DNA from: Flavobacteriaceae bacterium
GTDB taxonomy: Bacteria > Bacteroidota > Bacteroidia > Flavobacteriales > Flavobacteriaceae
Direction of reading: 5' to 3'
Assembly (NCBI GenBank): GCA_004762155.1
Contig: SIHP01000004.1
Span: forward strand, 248,001 to 312,000
Length of the DNA stretch: 64,000 nucleotides
Part shown: piece by piece, positions 15,971 through 26,236 of the stretch
How positions within the stretch are numbered: the first letter of the stretch is position 1
Layout of the letters: every line of letters starts with the position of its first letter
Notes under the pieces: model-generated
What the model saw: the letters and a program-made list of their open reading frames with translations, nothing else
What the model was told of the DNA's origin: nothing
The model's database searches: none
Position numbers and translations under genes: made by a program

Positions 15971-18900
15971 ATGAACAAAATAGAATATCCAATTTTTTTA
16001 TCGAAAATAGCTGATGGTAAAGATAAATTAGAAGGGAAATCGCAAGAGAACCTAGCAAAGGTAATTTCAAAAGTTATTATTGAAGATGGAGTTGAAAAAA
16101 AAGTAATTGGTTTAGAAGGTGAATGGGGGTCGGGAAAATCTAATTTAATAAAAATTATAGATTCTAATTTAGGTGAGAATTATCATACTTTTATATTTGA
16201 TTCTTGGGGAAGTCAAGAAGATTTAACTAGGAAGTCGTTTTTAGAACAATTGATAAGTAACTTGTTTGATGAAAAAATATTATTAGATAAAGAAAAATTT
16301 AAATATTTAAAAAACAGACTATTATCTAACACCTCTACTAAGTATACTCAAACATTTCCTCAAATAAAACCTTTTTTATTAATATTATCTCTTGCTATCT
16401 TATTATTTACTATTCTTTCTAATTTTTATAGTAATGTTTTAAAAGATAGAAATATAATTGAGTATATAAACCTTGGTATTTGGAAGCCAATACTTTTTAT
16501 TTATGTAGTTCCTTTAGCTTTATTTGTTTGGAGCTTTATTTTATCAAGAAAAGAATATATCAAAGAAAGAAAAGAAAATAAAAATAGAGAAGAAATAGAG
16601 CAAGATTCTAAATGGGGTACGTTAAGTAAAATGTTTTATTGGTTTAAAGGGAAAGAAATAAATTCCGAACAAATAGAAAACATAATAGAAGATGAGCCTT
16701 CCGTAAAACAATTCAGAGAGTATTTTACAAAAATAGAAAAAGAAATAAAAGGTTATCAAAAACTAATTTTAGTTTTTGATAACTTAGATAGATTAGACAA
16801 AGAAAAAATAAAGTCTTTATGGTCATCTATTCATACTTTTTTTGCAGAAGATACTTATAGTTTTGATTCATGGGTAATAATACCTTATGATAAATCAAAA
16901 CTTACAAAGGATTTCGATAATGATTATAATGGTCTAATTAATAAAACCTTTTCGATAAATTTTAGAATAGCACCTCCTGTTGTAACTCAATGGGAAGCAT
17001 TCTTAAAAGATAATTTAAGAGAAGCGTTTGGAGAGAATTTAATAAATGAAGAAGAAAAAGAATATTTAATAAAGTTATTTGATCTTTTGTCTTCAGCAGG
17101 AACTATAAAACCAAGACAGATTATTAATTATATCAATAATCTAGTTTCAATGTATAAAGAATGGGAAGATGATATTCAAAATGAAGATATGTTCCTTAGA
17201 TATATTTCTTTGTTTGTTCTTACAAAAGATGAAATTCTCGATAAACCTAATGAAATTATACTCAGTAGAACTTATCTTGGAAATGCTAAAGCTCTATTTA
17301 ATGGTGATAAATACTTAGATACTTGTATGTCTATGATAACTTTTGGTGTTAAAAAAGAATTAGCTGACGAAGTCCTATTAGATAGACAATTAAGAACTGC
17401 ATTAAGAGAAGGGAGAACTGATCTAATAAAAGCTTCTATAAAGCACAGAGCCTTTGAAAAATATTTTATAAAAGCAAATTCAACAATAAGTATAGGTTTA
17501 AAATACGATGGGTTAGTTAGTGTTTATCAAATTGTTAGTGAAGTGTTTTCTCCAAATATGATGAAGTCTTTTTGGGAAACTTTTGGAAGAGAGATAAAAA
17601 ATCTTGATGTTTTCAAAGAATTTAATGACAATCATAAGGCTATTTTAATTAATACAAATGAAAATATTGGTAATGATATTATAGGAAGAATTTTACGAAA
17701 ATTAAAAGAAAACTTTAAAGATGAAGATGTAGAAATAAAATATTTTTCGCAACTTTTAATAATTGAAGAATTTATATATAAGGAGAACTTATCGATAAAC
17801 TTATTTTCTTTGATAGAAAACGTAAATTTTAAACCTAAACCTTATTTAGAGTTTTTAAAAAAAGTAAAAGGAAATTTTAAAAAATATAAAATTAACTATG
17901 TCAAGGAAGAGTTATTATCATCATTTTTAAAAAATGATGATAATATAGATGTTGATCTAGTTAATAATAGTTTAAATGAATTAAAAATCATAAAAAAAGA
18001 ATTAGATATTAAGGAAATTATTGAAAGATTAATAAATAAAATTAATACTTATTCACAAGAGAATCTAGAAGGGTTCTCTAAATATTTAAGAATTTTACGT
18101 GGTATAGGAAGTATACCTTTAAAACTTAATTTAACTTCCTCTTTATACACTATATCTTTTAGAAGATTAGATGAGCACGATATATACTTTGATATAACCT
18201 GTATTGCAATATCAAATCTTGAAAACAACTATCATTTTCATAATTCAATAGAGAAATTGACAGAAAATCAAGTACTTGATGTTTCAAATAAAATAGAAAC
18301 TTATATTACATTTAATGATTTACTAAAATTAACAATTAATAATAGCAATATTAAAAATCTGAAAAAAATCATCTATACTTTAACTGAAAATAACGAAAGT
18401 CTTTCTGTATTAGATTTAAATTGGATATTAACGAATTTTGATGAAGTTTCAAGTAAAGTATATGAAAATGATGAAAAAAAAATAAACCTTTTAATAGAGA
18501 AATTAAATTTTAACAGCAACTTTAATTCAAAACCTAACACAATATCTAAATCTTTTTATAAATATTTAAATCGTCAAGATTTGAAACTAATTAAAATCGT
18601 TACAAAACAATCTTTAAATTATTTTCAGAATTTAACAAAAGATGAGTTATATAAATCATTTAAAAAAACAAATATTGATTTTAATATCTTTTCAGATTTA
18701 TTAAAAAATAATTTAATAAATAATTTTTCAGATGCTTTTTATAGTTCATATGATGATTATATGAAGAACATTGCTCAAGAAAAGGACTCTATACCAAGTT
18801 ATGAGGTTTGGGATATAATCATAGATATTCTTAATAAAAATAAATTAGAAAGTACATTCTCTAGTGTTAGAGATATTTTTATTAATGATAGAGGAGAATT

Positions 18901-19207
18901 AAAAGAAGATGACTTACTTTTTTTTGAAAAAGGTTTAATTAAACATGGAAACTTAAAAAAGAAACCAAATATTGTTACATTAAAAATTATTATACCTTTA
19001 ATAAAACTTAATGAGAATTTTGAAATATTTTTAGATAATCATGATTTTTTATCAGAAATTATAAATTTATCAGAAACACATAAAGAGTCTGCTATTGGAG
19101 AATTACAATTAAAATATGATTCTAATAAATATAACGATGATAAAAGAATGATTGAAATATCAAAAAAATTAAATTTTAAAAATAATATTGAAAATAAAAA
19201 TGATTAA
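15971..19207 (+). CDS. KAP-family P-loop NTPase, membrane anchored
   Basis: About 1078 residues from the ATG at 15971; an in-frame TTG at 15950 lies close to the preceding terminator and is less likely. Walker A GEWGSGKS (50-57) opens the NTPase. Two membrane segments (about 125-145 and 170-190) interrupt it, the classic KAP layout, and a Walker B-like LILVFDNLDRL lies near residue 265. The C-terminal 600 residues are Lys/Asn/Glu-rich, probably helical repeats, and unrecognised. Some KAP proteins (for example PifA) exclude phage; others scaffold membrane complexes. It stands alone between a terminator and the peptidase gene. Family assignment is firm, role open. Confidence 0.82.
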   Translation: MNKIEYPIFLSKIADGKDKLEGKSQENLAKVISKVIIEDGVEKKVIGLEGEWGSGKSNLIKIIDSNLGENYHTFIFDSWGSQEDLTRKSFLEQLISNLFDEKILLDKEKFKYLKNRLLSNTSTKYTQTFPQIKPFLLILSLAILLFTILSNFYSNVLKDRNIIEYINLGIWKPILFIYVVPLALFVWSFILSRKEYIKERKENKNREEIEQDSKWGTLSKMFYWFKGKEINSEQIENIIEDEPSVKQFREYFTKIEKEIKGYQKLILVFDNLDRLDKEKIKSLWSSIHTFFAEDTYSFDSWVIIPYDKSKLTKDFDNDYNGLINKTFSINFRIAPPVVTQWEAFLKDNLREAFGENLINEEEKEYLIKLFDLLSSAGTIKPRQIINYINNLVSMYKEWEDDIQNEDMFLRYISLFVLTKDEILDKPNEIILSRTYLGNAKALFNGDKYLDTCMSMITFGVKKELADEVLLDRQLRTALREGRTDLIKASIKHRAFEKYFIKANSTISIGLKYDGLVSVYQIVSEVFSPNMMKSFWETFGREIKNLDVFKEFNDNHKAILINTNENIGNDIIGRILRKLKENFKDEDVEIKYFSQLLIIEEFIYKENLSINLFSLIENVNFKPKPYLEFLKKVKGNFKKYKINYVKEELLSSFLKNDDNIDVDLVNNSLNELKIIKKELDIKEIIERLINKINTYSQENLEGFSKYLRILRGIGSIPLKLNLTSSLYTISFRRLDEHDIYFDITCIAISNLENNYHFHNSIEKLTENQVLDVSNKIETYITFNDLLKLTINNSNIKNLKKIIYTLTENNESLSVLDLNWILTNFDEVSSKVYENDEKKINLLIEKLNFNSNFNSKPNTISKSFYKYLNRQDLKLIKIVTKQSLNYFQNLTKDELYKSFKKTNIDFNIFSDLLKNNLINNFSDAFYSSYDDYMKNIAQEKDSIPSYEVWDIIIDILNKNKLESTFSSVRDIFINDRGELKEDDLLFFEKGLIKHGNLKKKPNIVTLKIIIPLIKLNENFEIFLDNHDFLSEIINLSETHKESAIGELQLKYDSNKYNDDKRMIEISKKLNFKNNIENKND

Positions 19208-19395
19208 TATTTTATAAATACTTGGATAAGTATCTAAACCTACCACATCTCGTTAAAAAGATCAAAAACAACTTACAAAACCAAATCATTTTAACAAGTA
19301 TAGCATATAGCGATTAAACCCATAAAAAAGATTTAATTGCTATCTTTCGTTTTCAATTCAAACAAAATTTATTTAATTCAAATTTTTATTTATCA

Positions 19396-22221
19396 ATGAG
19401 AGGTTCTATACTAACACTTATTTTTTGTGGACTCATTTTTTGTGCTTGTAAAACAGAAAAAGAAACAAAAAACGAAAAAGAATTTAAACTAGACTATGAG
19501 AAATTTACTTTAGACAATGGTTTAGAAGTAATATTACATGAAGATCATAGTGATCCTATAGTTGCAGTAGCAACCATAATGCATGTAGGTTCTAACAGAG
19601 AAAAACCAGGGAAAACTGGTTTTGCGCACTTTTTTGAACATATGAGTTTTAACGATTCGGAAAATGTTCCGGTTGGTGCAAACAGAAAAATGATTCCAGA
19701 ATGGGGTGGAAGTAGAAATGGAGGAACTTGGAGCGATGCCACCATTTATTATGAAGTTGTACCAAAAGATGCTTTTGAAAAAATCCTTTGGATAGATTCA
19801 GATCGTTTTGGATACATGATTAATACCGTTACAGATGCGGCATTAGAACGTGAAAAACAAGTAGTAAAAAATGAAAAACGCCAACGTGTAGATAATGCTC
19901 CTTATGGATATACGGATGAAATTATTAGAAAAAACTTGTATCCAGAAGGACATCCGTATAGTTGGACAGTAATTGGTGCTTTACCTGATTTACAAGCAGC
20001 AACTGTAGCAGATGTAAAAGAATTTTATACACAATATTATGGTGCCAAAAACGGGTCTTTAGTTATTGCGGGTGATATAAATATTGCAGAAACGAAAGAA
20101 TTGGTTAAAAAATGGTTTGGTGAAATACCAAGCGGACCAGATGTTGCTGCTTTACCAGCAATGCCTGTAATTTTAGAAGAAACAAAATCGTTGTATTTTG
20201 AAGATAATTTTGCAAAATTACCTGAATTACGAATGATAATACCAACTGTAGAAGAATATCATAAAGATATTTATGCACTTCAGGTTTTAGGAGAATTATT
20301 AAGCGGAAGTAAAAATGCGCCTTTATATCAAGTTATTGTTGAAGAGAAAAAATTAGCTCCAAATATTAGAGCGAGTCAAAGAGGTAGTGAAATTGCTGGA
20401 GAATTTATAATTAGAGCACGTGCTAATGTAGGTAAAGATTTAGATGATTTAAAGTTAGCTATTGAAGAAGGTTTACAACGTTTTGAAAAAAATGGAGTTA
20501 ATGAAAAAGATTTAAAACGTATAAAAGCAGAATTAGAAACACAATTGTATCAAGGAATTAGTACTGTTTTAAATAAAGCGTTTCAATTAGTACAATACAA
20601 CGAATTTAAAGGAGATCCTGGTTATATTAGTAAAGAAGCAACTTTAACAGAAGCTGTAACTGCTGCAGATGTAATGCGCGTTTATAATCAATATATAAAA
20701 AATAAAAACTATGTATTAACAAGTTTTGTACCGAAAGGAAAACTAGATTTAACAGTTGAAAATGCAGAAAAAGCAACAGTTTGGATAGAAGAAGTAAAAC
20801 AAAATGTAGCTAATGAAGAAGTAGGACAAGGTAAAGAAGCTACTTACGAAAAAACACCAAGTACACATGATAGAAGTGAACCTGCTTTTGGTGAATTGCC
20901 TTTATTTAAATCTCCTGAAGTTTGGACAAGTTCTTTAGAAAATGGAATGAAAGTTTACGGAATTGAAAATAATGAAGTTCCTTTAGTTCAGTTTGATATT
21001 ACAATTCCTGGTGGACATTTATTAGATCCTAAAGGAAAAGAAGGTGTTGCCAATTTATTAAGTGATTTAATGATGGAAGGAACTGCTACTAAAACTCCTG
21101 CGGAGTTAGAAGAAGCTATTGGAATGTTAGGAGCAAGTATAAATGTGTATACAGCTAATGAAGATTTTCATATTACTGGTGCTAGTTTAACAAAGAATTT
21201 TGAAGCTACAATAGCATTGGTAAAAGAAATATTATTAGAGCCTCGTTGGGACGAAAAGGAATTTGAGAGATTAAAACAAGCCTTAAATACTTCATTAAAA
21301 GGTAGAGAAGCAAATCCAAGAGCTATTGCCGGATTAATATACAATAAGTTGGTTTATGGACAAGAGCATATTTTTAGTGTTCCAAGTTCTGGTACTTTAG
21401 CTTCGGTTGAAAATATTACGTTAAATGATTTAAAAGCGTATTATAAATTATTATCACCAAAAAAAGCCAAACTTCATGTAGCAGGTGCTATTTCAAAAGA
21501 AAAAACAATAGCAATAGCAAACAGTATTAATGATTTTAAAGGTGAACTAGTTAATTTACCTAAACAAACTCTACCAACAACATCTAAAGCTGGTAATCTT
21601 TATTTTATAGATGTGCCTAATTCAAAACAATCTGTTATTTATATTTTTAAATTGGCTTTATCTAGTGCAGATGAAGATGCGAATAATTTAGAATTTGCAA
21701 ATGATATTTTAGGAGGTGGTTCAAGTGGACGTTTATTTCAAACGTTACGAATAGAAAAAGGATATACTTACGGAGCATATTCTGGTATTGGAAATACTTT
21801 AGAAGTTGCTCCTTTTGTTTTAAGAACAAGCGTAAGAGCCAATGCTACTTTAAAATCTTTAGAAATTATTAAAAACATGCTTCAAAATTATGCTACTGAT
21901 TTTACAGAAAAAGATGTTGAACTTACTAAAAATAAATTATTAAAGTCAGATACTAGAGCTTTTGAAAGTTTAAATGCCAAGTTAGCTATGGTTCGTGATA
22001 TGAGTAAAAATAATAAACCAGCAAACTTTGCAGAGGAAGACCAAGCAGAATTGGTTGCTATGACCTTAGATGATTATAAAAACATTATTAATAAATACAT
22101 TCAAGAAAATGAAATGATTTATTTAATTGTTGGAGATAAGGCTACCCAATTAGAAGAGGTAAAACAATTAGGAAAACCTGTAATTGAGTTAGATATTTAT
22201 GGAAATCCAATTAAAAAATAA
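19396..22221 (+). CDS. M16-family zinc metallopeptidase lipoprotein (two M16 modules)
   Basis: 941 residues: lipobox region LIFCAC (Cys16 or Cys18), an active N-terminal M16 module with inverse zinc motif HFFEH (78-82) and a downstream Glu in the ALEREKQVVKNE segment. A second, inactive M16 module lies at about 510-935. This is the usual full-length bacterial pitrilysin/insulinase-like clam-shell. It should degrade peptides in the periplasm. A TATCTTTC sequence about 45 bp upstream resembles a -7 box. A terminator follows at 22261. Confidence 0.88.
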   Translation: MRGSILTLIFCGLIFCACKTEKETKNEKEFKLDYEKFTLDNGLEVILHEDHSDPIVAVATIMHVGSNREKPGKTGFAHFFEHMSFNDSENVPVGANRKMIPEWGGSRNGGTWSDATIYYEVVPKDAFEKILWIDSDRFGYMINTVTDAALEREKQVVKNEKRQRVDNAPYGYTDEIIRKNLYPEGHPYSWTVIGALPDLQAATVADVKEFYTQYYGAKNGSLVIAGDINIAETKELVKKWFGEIPSGPDVAALPAMPVILEETKSLYFEDNFAKLPELRMIIPTVEEYHKDIYALQVLGELLSGSKNAPLYQVIVEEKKLAPNIRASQRGSEIAGEFIIRARANVGKDLDDLKLAIEEGLQRFEKNGVNEKDLKRIKAELETQLYQGISTVLNKAFQLVQYNEFKGDPGYISKEATLTEAVTAADVMRVYNQYIKNKNYVLTSFVPKGKLDLTVENAEKATVWIEEVKQNVANEEVGQGKEATYEKTPSTHDRSEPAFGELPLFKSPEVWTSSLENGMKVYGIENNEVPLVQFDITIPGGHLLDPKGKEGVANLLSDLMMEGTATKTPAELEEAIGMLGASINVYTANEDFHITGASLTKNFEATIALVKEILLEPRWDEKEFERLKQALNTSLKGREANPRAIAGLIYNKLVYGQEHIFSVPSSGTLASVENITLNDLKAYYKLLSPKKAKLHVAGAISKEKTIAIANSINDFKGELVNLPKQTLPTTSKAGNLYFIDVPNSKQSVIYIFKLALSSADEDANNLEFANDILGGGSSGRLFQTLRIEKGYTYGAYSGIGNTLEVAPFVLRTSVRANATLKSLEIIKNMLQNYATDFTEKDVELTKNKLLKSDTRAFESLNAKLAMVRDMSKNNKPANFAEEDQAELVAMTLDDYKNIINKYIQENEMIYLIVGDKATQLEEVKQLGKPVIELDIYGNPIKK

Positions 22222-22260
22222 AGTTTTATAAAAAATTAATTATTTTTAAATAAAATATAA

Positions 22261-22298
22261 ATGTATTGAGAGCAGCTGTTCTCAGTACATTTTTTTTA
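22261..22298 (+). terminator. Terminator after the M16 peptidase gene
   Basis: ATGTATTGAGA and TCTCAGTACAT arms (one wobble pair) around an 8-nt loop, followed by eight Ts. Confidence 0.8.
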
Positions 22299-22363
22299 GC
22301 TATAATTTATTAATAAAATCAATAACAAAATTAATTTGGTAGCATTCCCAATAAAAGAGTGTT

Positions 22364-22371
22364 TATCTTTG
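22364..22371 (+). promoter_or_regulatory. -7 box (TATCTTTG) of the helicase pair
   Basis: TAnnTTTG match 14 bp before the ATG at 22386. It lies inside the longer reading frame that could start at GTG 22359, which argues for the ATG as true start and for a very short leader. Confidence 0.55.
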
Positions 22372-22385
22372 CAAAAAAATATTTA

Positions 22386-23720
22386 ATGTCAAAAACCTTT
22401 TCAGATTTAGGAGTTAACAAACAGTTACAACAAAGTTTAGCTGAATTACAGATTTCTAAACCAACAGATATTCAACAAAAAATAATATCTGTTTTATTAA
22501 ACCAAAAAGAAGATGTAGTTGCTTTAGCAAAAACAGGTACTGGTAAAACAGCAGCTTTTGGTTTACCTATATTGCAATTAATTAATACAGAAAACACAAA
22601 TATTCAGGCTGTTGTTTTGGCACCAACAAGAGAATTAGGACAACAGATTTATACTAATTTAGTTTCTTACGCTACCAACAGTCCAGCTATTGTTATTACT
22701 TCAATTTGTGGAGGAACACCAATAAAACCTCAAATAGAAAGTTTAAAAAGCACAACACATGTTGTTGTAGCTACACCTGGTCGTTTGGTGGATTTAATTG
22801 AACGCAAGGCTATTGATATAAAAAACATAGCTCATTTTATTTTAGATGAAGCAGATGAGATTGTTAGTGCTTTAAAAGAAGGTTTAGATGCCATTATAGC
22901 TGAAATTCCAAAAACAAGAAGAACATTACTTTTTACAGCAACAATGTCTGGAAAAGTAAAACAATTGGTTCAGAATTACATGTCTAAACATGTAGTACAT
23001 ATAGAAGCAGATATGGCTTCTGTTGGTCATCAAGGAATAGATCATCAATATGTTGTGGTAAAACCTATAGAAAAGTTAGAAGTTTTACTACATTTTTTAA
23101 ATTCAAAAGAAGGTCAACGTGGAATTATTTTTTGTAAAACCAAAGCTGCTGTAAATAAGTTAGCTAAAAATTTAGCCATTAATAAATTCTCTTCTGGAGC
23201 TTTACACGGAAGCTTAACACAAGGAATTCGTGACCGAATTATGGGACAGTTTAGAGAAGGACATATTAATATTTTAGTTGCAACAGATTTAGCTGCACGT
23301 GGAATTGATGTAAAAGATGTAGCATATGTAGTAAATTATCATTTACCAGATACGTATGAAGCATATGTACATAGAAGTGGACGTACAGCAAGAGCAGGAG
23401 CAAAGGGATTATCCTTAACTGTTTTACAAGAAGAAGAAGTAGTAGATATTGCTGATTTTGAAAAAGAATTAGATATTCGTTTTACAGCATTTAAAAAAGC
23501 AAACGCTCAAAGTATTGAAGAAAATAACGGATTATTATGGGCGAAAAAAATATTTAAGACCAAACCTAATCGTCAGGTTTCAGAAGAATTTAAAAGTAAA
23601 ATAAAAACGATATTCCATCATTTAACAAAAGAGGAATTGGTAGATAAAATATTGGCAGATTATTTATCGCAAACCAATATTGGTAGTAAAAAAGAAAAAA
23701 AGGTTAAAAAGAACTCATAA
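22386..23720 (+). CDS. DEAD-box RNA helicase (first of a pair)
   Basis: About 444 residues starting MSKTFSDLGV. All core motifs are present: Q motif near residue 22, AKTGTGKT (motif I), PTRELG (Ia), DEAD (II, in FILDEADEIV), TATM in place of SAT (III), and HRSGRTARAG (VI). It should unwind RNA duplexes, in ribosome assembly or mRNA turnover, and its short tail has a basic Lys-rich end. A second helicase gene begins 2 bp after this stop. Confidence 0.92.
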   Translation: MSKTFSDLGVNKQLQQSLAELQISKPTDIQQKIISVLLNQKEDVVALAKTGTGKTAAFGLPILQLINTENTNIQAVVLAPTRELGQQIYTNLVSYATNSPAIVITSICGGTPIKPQIESLKSTTHVVVATPGRLVDLIERKAIDIKNIAHFILDEADEIVSALKEGLDAIIAEIPKTRRTLLFTATMSGKVKQLVQNYMSKHVVHIEADMASVGHQGIDHQYVVVKPIEKLEVLLHFLNSKEGQRGIIFCKTKAAVNKLAKNLAINKFSSGALHGSLTQGIRDRIMGQFREGHINILVATDLAARGIDVKDVAYVVNYHLPDTYEAYVHRSGRTARAGAKGLSLTVLQEEEVVDIADFEKELDIRFTAFKKANAQSIEENNGLLWAKKIFKTKPNRQVSEEFKSKIKTIFHHLTKEELVDKILADYLSQTNIGSKKEKKVKKNS

Positions 23721-23722
23721 TT

Positions 23723-25036
23723 ATGGCAAATACAATTAAAAGTCAGCAAGATATTTTAACCAAATTAAATATCCATGAATTGCATCCAATGCAAGAGCAA
23801 GCAATTTCTGTAATTGAATCAACAACAAATACATTATTACTTTCACCTACAGGTTCTGGAAAAACACTAGCTTTTTTATTACCAATAATAGCAACATTAG
23901 ATGCAAATAATACAAATGTTCAAGTTCTTATTTTAGTTCCTTCAAGAGAATTAGCAATACAAATAGAACAAGTTGCTAGAAATATGGGATCTGGTTTTAA
24001 AATTAATGCTGTTTATGGTGGAAGATCAATGGCTAAAGATAAAATAGAATTAAAACATGTTCCTGCTATTTTAATAGGAACTCCAGGAAGAATTTCGGAT
24101 CATTTTAGTAACGAACGTTTTTCTTTAGATAGTATTAAAACCATTATTTTAGATGAGTTTGATAAGTCTTTAGAAGTTGGTTTTGAATACGAAATGAGAG
24201 GAATTATAAACCAATTGCCTAATTTAAATAAACGTGTACTAACATCAGCTACACAAGGAGTAGAAGTACCTAGTTTTGTTCGTTTTGATAAACCAACAGT
24301 TTTAAATTACTTAAAGAAAAAAGGAGTTTCAAAACTAACAATTCAAACTGTAGTTGCAGAAAATAAAGGAAAACAACAAACGTTGTTAGATTTGTTATTG
24401 CATATTGGTAATGAACAAGGTATTATATTTTGTAATTTAAGAGATAGTATAGATCAAGTAAGCGCTTATTTAGAAAAAAATAAAATAAGTCATGCTTGTT
24501 TTTCTGGAGGAATGGAGCAAAAAGATAGAGAACGTTCTTTGATTAAATTCAGAAACGGAACTTCACAAATTTTATTAGCTACTGATTTGGCTGCTCGTGG
24601 AATTGACATTCCGGATATGCAATATATTATTCATTACGAATTACCAAAGGCTTTAGAAGAGTTTACGCATAGAAATGGTAGAACTGCAAGAGCAGGAGCT
24701 AAAGGTACAGCATATGTGTTAAAAGCATCTAAAGAGCGTTTACCAGATTTTATTTCTAAAAAAAGCCCTTTAGATATTTCTAAAAAAGCACCTTATAAAC
24801 CACAATTTTGGGAAACTTTATTTATTTCTGGAGGAAGAAAAGATAAGATTTCTAAAGGAGATATTGCTGGTTTGTTTTTTAAACAAGGAGGAATAAACAA
24901 AGATCAATTAGGTATTATAGAGTTAAAACAAGATTGTGCTTTTGTTGCAATTCCGTTAGCAATAGCTAGTGAATTGGTAGAAAAGCTAAACAATACCAGA
25001 TTAAAAAAGAAAAAAGTACGTGTAACTATTTTGTAG
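23723..25036 (+). CDS. DEAD-box-like RNA helicase with DEFD motif II (second of a pair)
   Basis: 437 residues. Motif I SPTGSGKT, motif Ia PSRELA, motif II DEFD instead of DEAD, motif III SAT, and motif VI HRNGRTARAG are all present. The C-terminal part (about 355-437) resembles a DbpA-type RNA-binding region, with FFISGGRKDKISKGDIAG-like sequence; the recognisable core is GGRKDKISKGDI. It is translationally close to the upstream helicase, so both are made together. The terminator at 25057 ends the unit. Confidence 0.9.
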   Translation: MANTIKSQQDILTKLNIHELHPMQEQAISVIESTTNTLLLSPTGSGKTLAFLLPIIATLDANNTNVQVLILVPSRELAIQIEQVARNMGSGFKINAVYGGRSMAKDKIELKHVPAILIGTPGRISDHFSNERFSLDSIKTIILDEFDKSLEVGFEYEMRGIINQLPNLNKRVLTSATQGVEVPSFVRFDKPTVLNYLKKKGVSKLTIQTVVAENKGKQQTLLDLLLHIGNEQGIIFCNLRDSIDQVSAYLEKNKISHACFSGGMEQKDRERSLIKFRNGTSQILLATDLAARGIDIPDMQYIIHYELPKALEEFTHRNGRTARAGAKGTAYVLKASKERLPDFISKKSPLDISKKAPYKPQFWETLFISGGRKDKISKGDIAGLFFKQGGINKDQLGIIELKQDCAFVAIPLAIASELVEKLNNTRLKKKKVRVTIL

Positions 25037-25056
25037 TTTTAAGAATACTTTAGCTT

Positions 25057-25093
25057 AAAAAAAGGATAAAACGTAAAAGTTTTATCCTTTTTT
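25057..25093 (+). terminator. Terminator of the helicase operon
   Basis: 15-bp perfect arms (AAAAAAGGATAAAAC with GTTTTATCCTTTTTT) around GTAAAA, with the 3' arm ending in a T-run. Confidence 0.85.
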
Positions 25094-25148
25094 ACGTCTA
25101 AATATAATAATATTACACACTTTCTTTAATTAACTAAATGATTTAAAA

Positions 25149-26054
25149 ATGAAAATTAAAATAGTAGCCATTATCATAAGTTGTTTTTTCTTATCATGTA
25201 GTAGCAATAAACTTCAGCCAGTATCTACAAAAGAAAAAGTTACGCTTCCAAAAAATGATCAGTTTAATGCGTATTGGTATTCTGGTAAAGCTGAATTAAA
25301 TAGTTACGAATTAGAGCAATCTCGATATGGAGAAATTCGTAATGGAGAGGTAGTATTGGTATTTGTAACAGAACCATTTTCTTTAAGTAAACAAGTGAAG
25401 TTAGATTATCCTCAAAAAGCCGAAAAAGACAAGGTTTCGGTAATGAAATTGAATCATATCAGAAAATTTAAAACAGGAATTTATGACTACAGTATTATGA
25501 ATTCTATTTTTACGCCAATAGATGCTCAAAATCATCCTAATACGTTAAAGTTAAACACAAGTATTCAAGAATGGTGTGGTCATACGTTTACACAGTTAAA
25601 TCTGGAAGAAAATAGTTATCATTATAAACAATTGAGTTATTTTGAATCTGAAGGAGATACAGAAACAACTATTGCTAAAGGTTTATTAGAAGATGAGTTG
25701 TTTACGCGTATTCGTTTAAATGAAGGAAAATTACCTTTGGGAGAAATTGATTTAATTTTTTCAGTTTTATATAGTCGTTCTTCACATCAAAAATTGCAAG
25801 TTGCTAAAGCTAAAATTAGTAAAACCGAATCAGACGATGTGTTAAAATATAAAATTGAATATGCAAACTTTAATAGAATTGTTACAATTGATGTTCAAAA
25901 TAAGTTTCCTTTTAAAATACTGTCATGGACAGAAAATAATGGTGATGGTTTACTAACTAAAGCAGTATTGAAAAAAAGTATTAAAGAAGCGTATTGGAGT
26001 AAAAAAAAGGTAAGTGATGAAGCCAAAAGAAAAGAGTTACAACTAGTTTGGTAA
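25149..26054 (+). CDS. Lipoprotein of unknown function
   Basis: 301 residues with lipobox FFLSC (Cys17). The body is a conserved-looking flavobacterial domain with AYWYSGKAELNSYELEQSRY near residues 39-58. Proteins of this look are often labelled septum formation inhibitor Maf in databases, a label I would not trust because no Maf nucleotide pyrophosphatase motifs are visible. No function can be assigned. It stands alone between terminators. Confidence 0.7.
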   Translation: MKIKIVAIIISCFFLSCSSNKLQPVSTKEKVTLPKNDQFNAYWYSGKAELNSYELEQSRYGEIRNGEVVLVFVTEPFSLSKQVKLDYPQKAEKDKVSVMKLNHIRKFKTGIYDYSIMNSIFTPIDAQNHPNTLKLNTSIQEWCGHTFTQLNLEENSYHYKQLSYFESEGDTETTIAKGLLEDELFTRIRLNEGKLPLGEIDLIFSVLYSRSSHQKLQVAKAKISKTESDDVLKYKIEYANFNRIVTIDVQNKFPFKILSWTENNGDGLLTKAVLKKSIKEAYWSKKKVSDEAKRKELQLVW

Positions 26055-26101
26055 GACTTTTTTTGTATAGAGGCGAGAACTTATTAGTTACCAAAACTAA
26101 G

Positions 26102-26120
26102 TTTCGACTGCGCTCAACCA
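26102..26120. repeat. Dispersed TTTCGACTnCGCTCAA repeat, copy 1
   Basis: TTTCGACTGCGCTCAACCA. Near-identical cores occur at 45848-45866 and 45935-45953. Short intergenic elements of this kind are common in flavobacterial genomes. Confidence 0.6.
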
Positions 26121-26175
26121 GACACTTTAAATGAAAGATGAGTTGTGATCTCGACTTCTACATAATTATTATTTA

Positions 26176-26211
26176 AAAAACCTCGTGAAATTCACTTATC
26201 ACGAGGTTTTT
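26176..26211. terminator. Bidirectional terminator between convergent genes
   Basis: AAAAACCTCGTGA and TCACGAGGTTTTT, 13-bp perfect arms, serve the plus-strand lipoprotein gene and the minus-strand isomerase gene. Confidence 0.85.
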
Positions 26212-26236
26212 ATGCTAAAAAATATAGTTAACAAAA

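Noticed and set aside
25149..26054. Maf septum inhibitor
   Set aside because: A label common for similar lipoproteins, but the protein has a lipobox and none of the Maf pyrophosphatase motifs.
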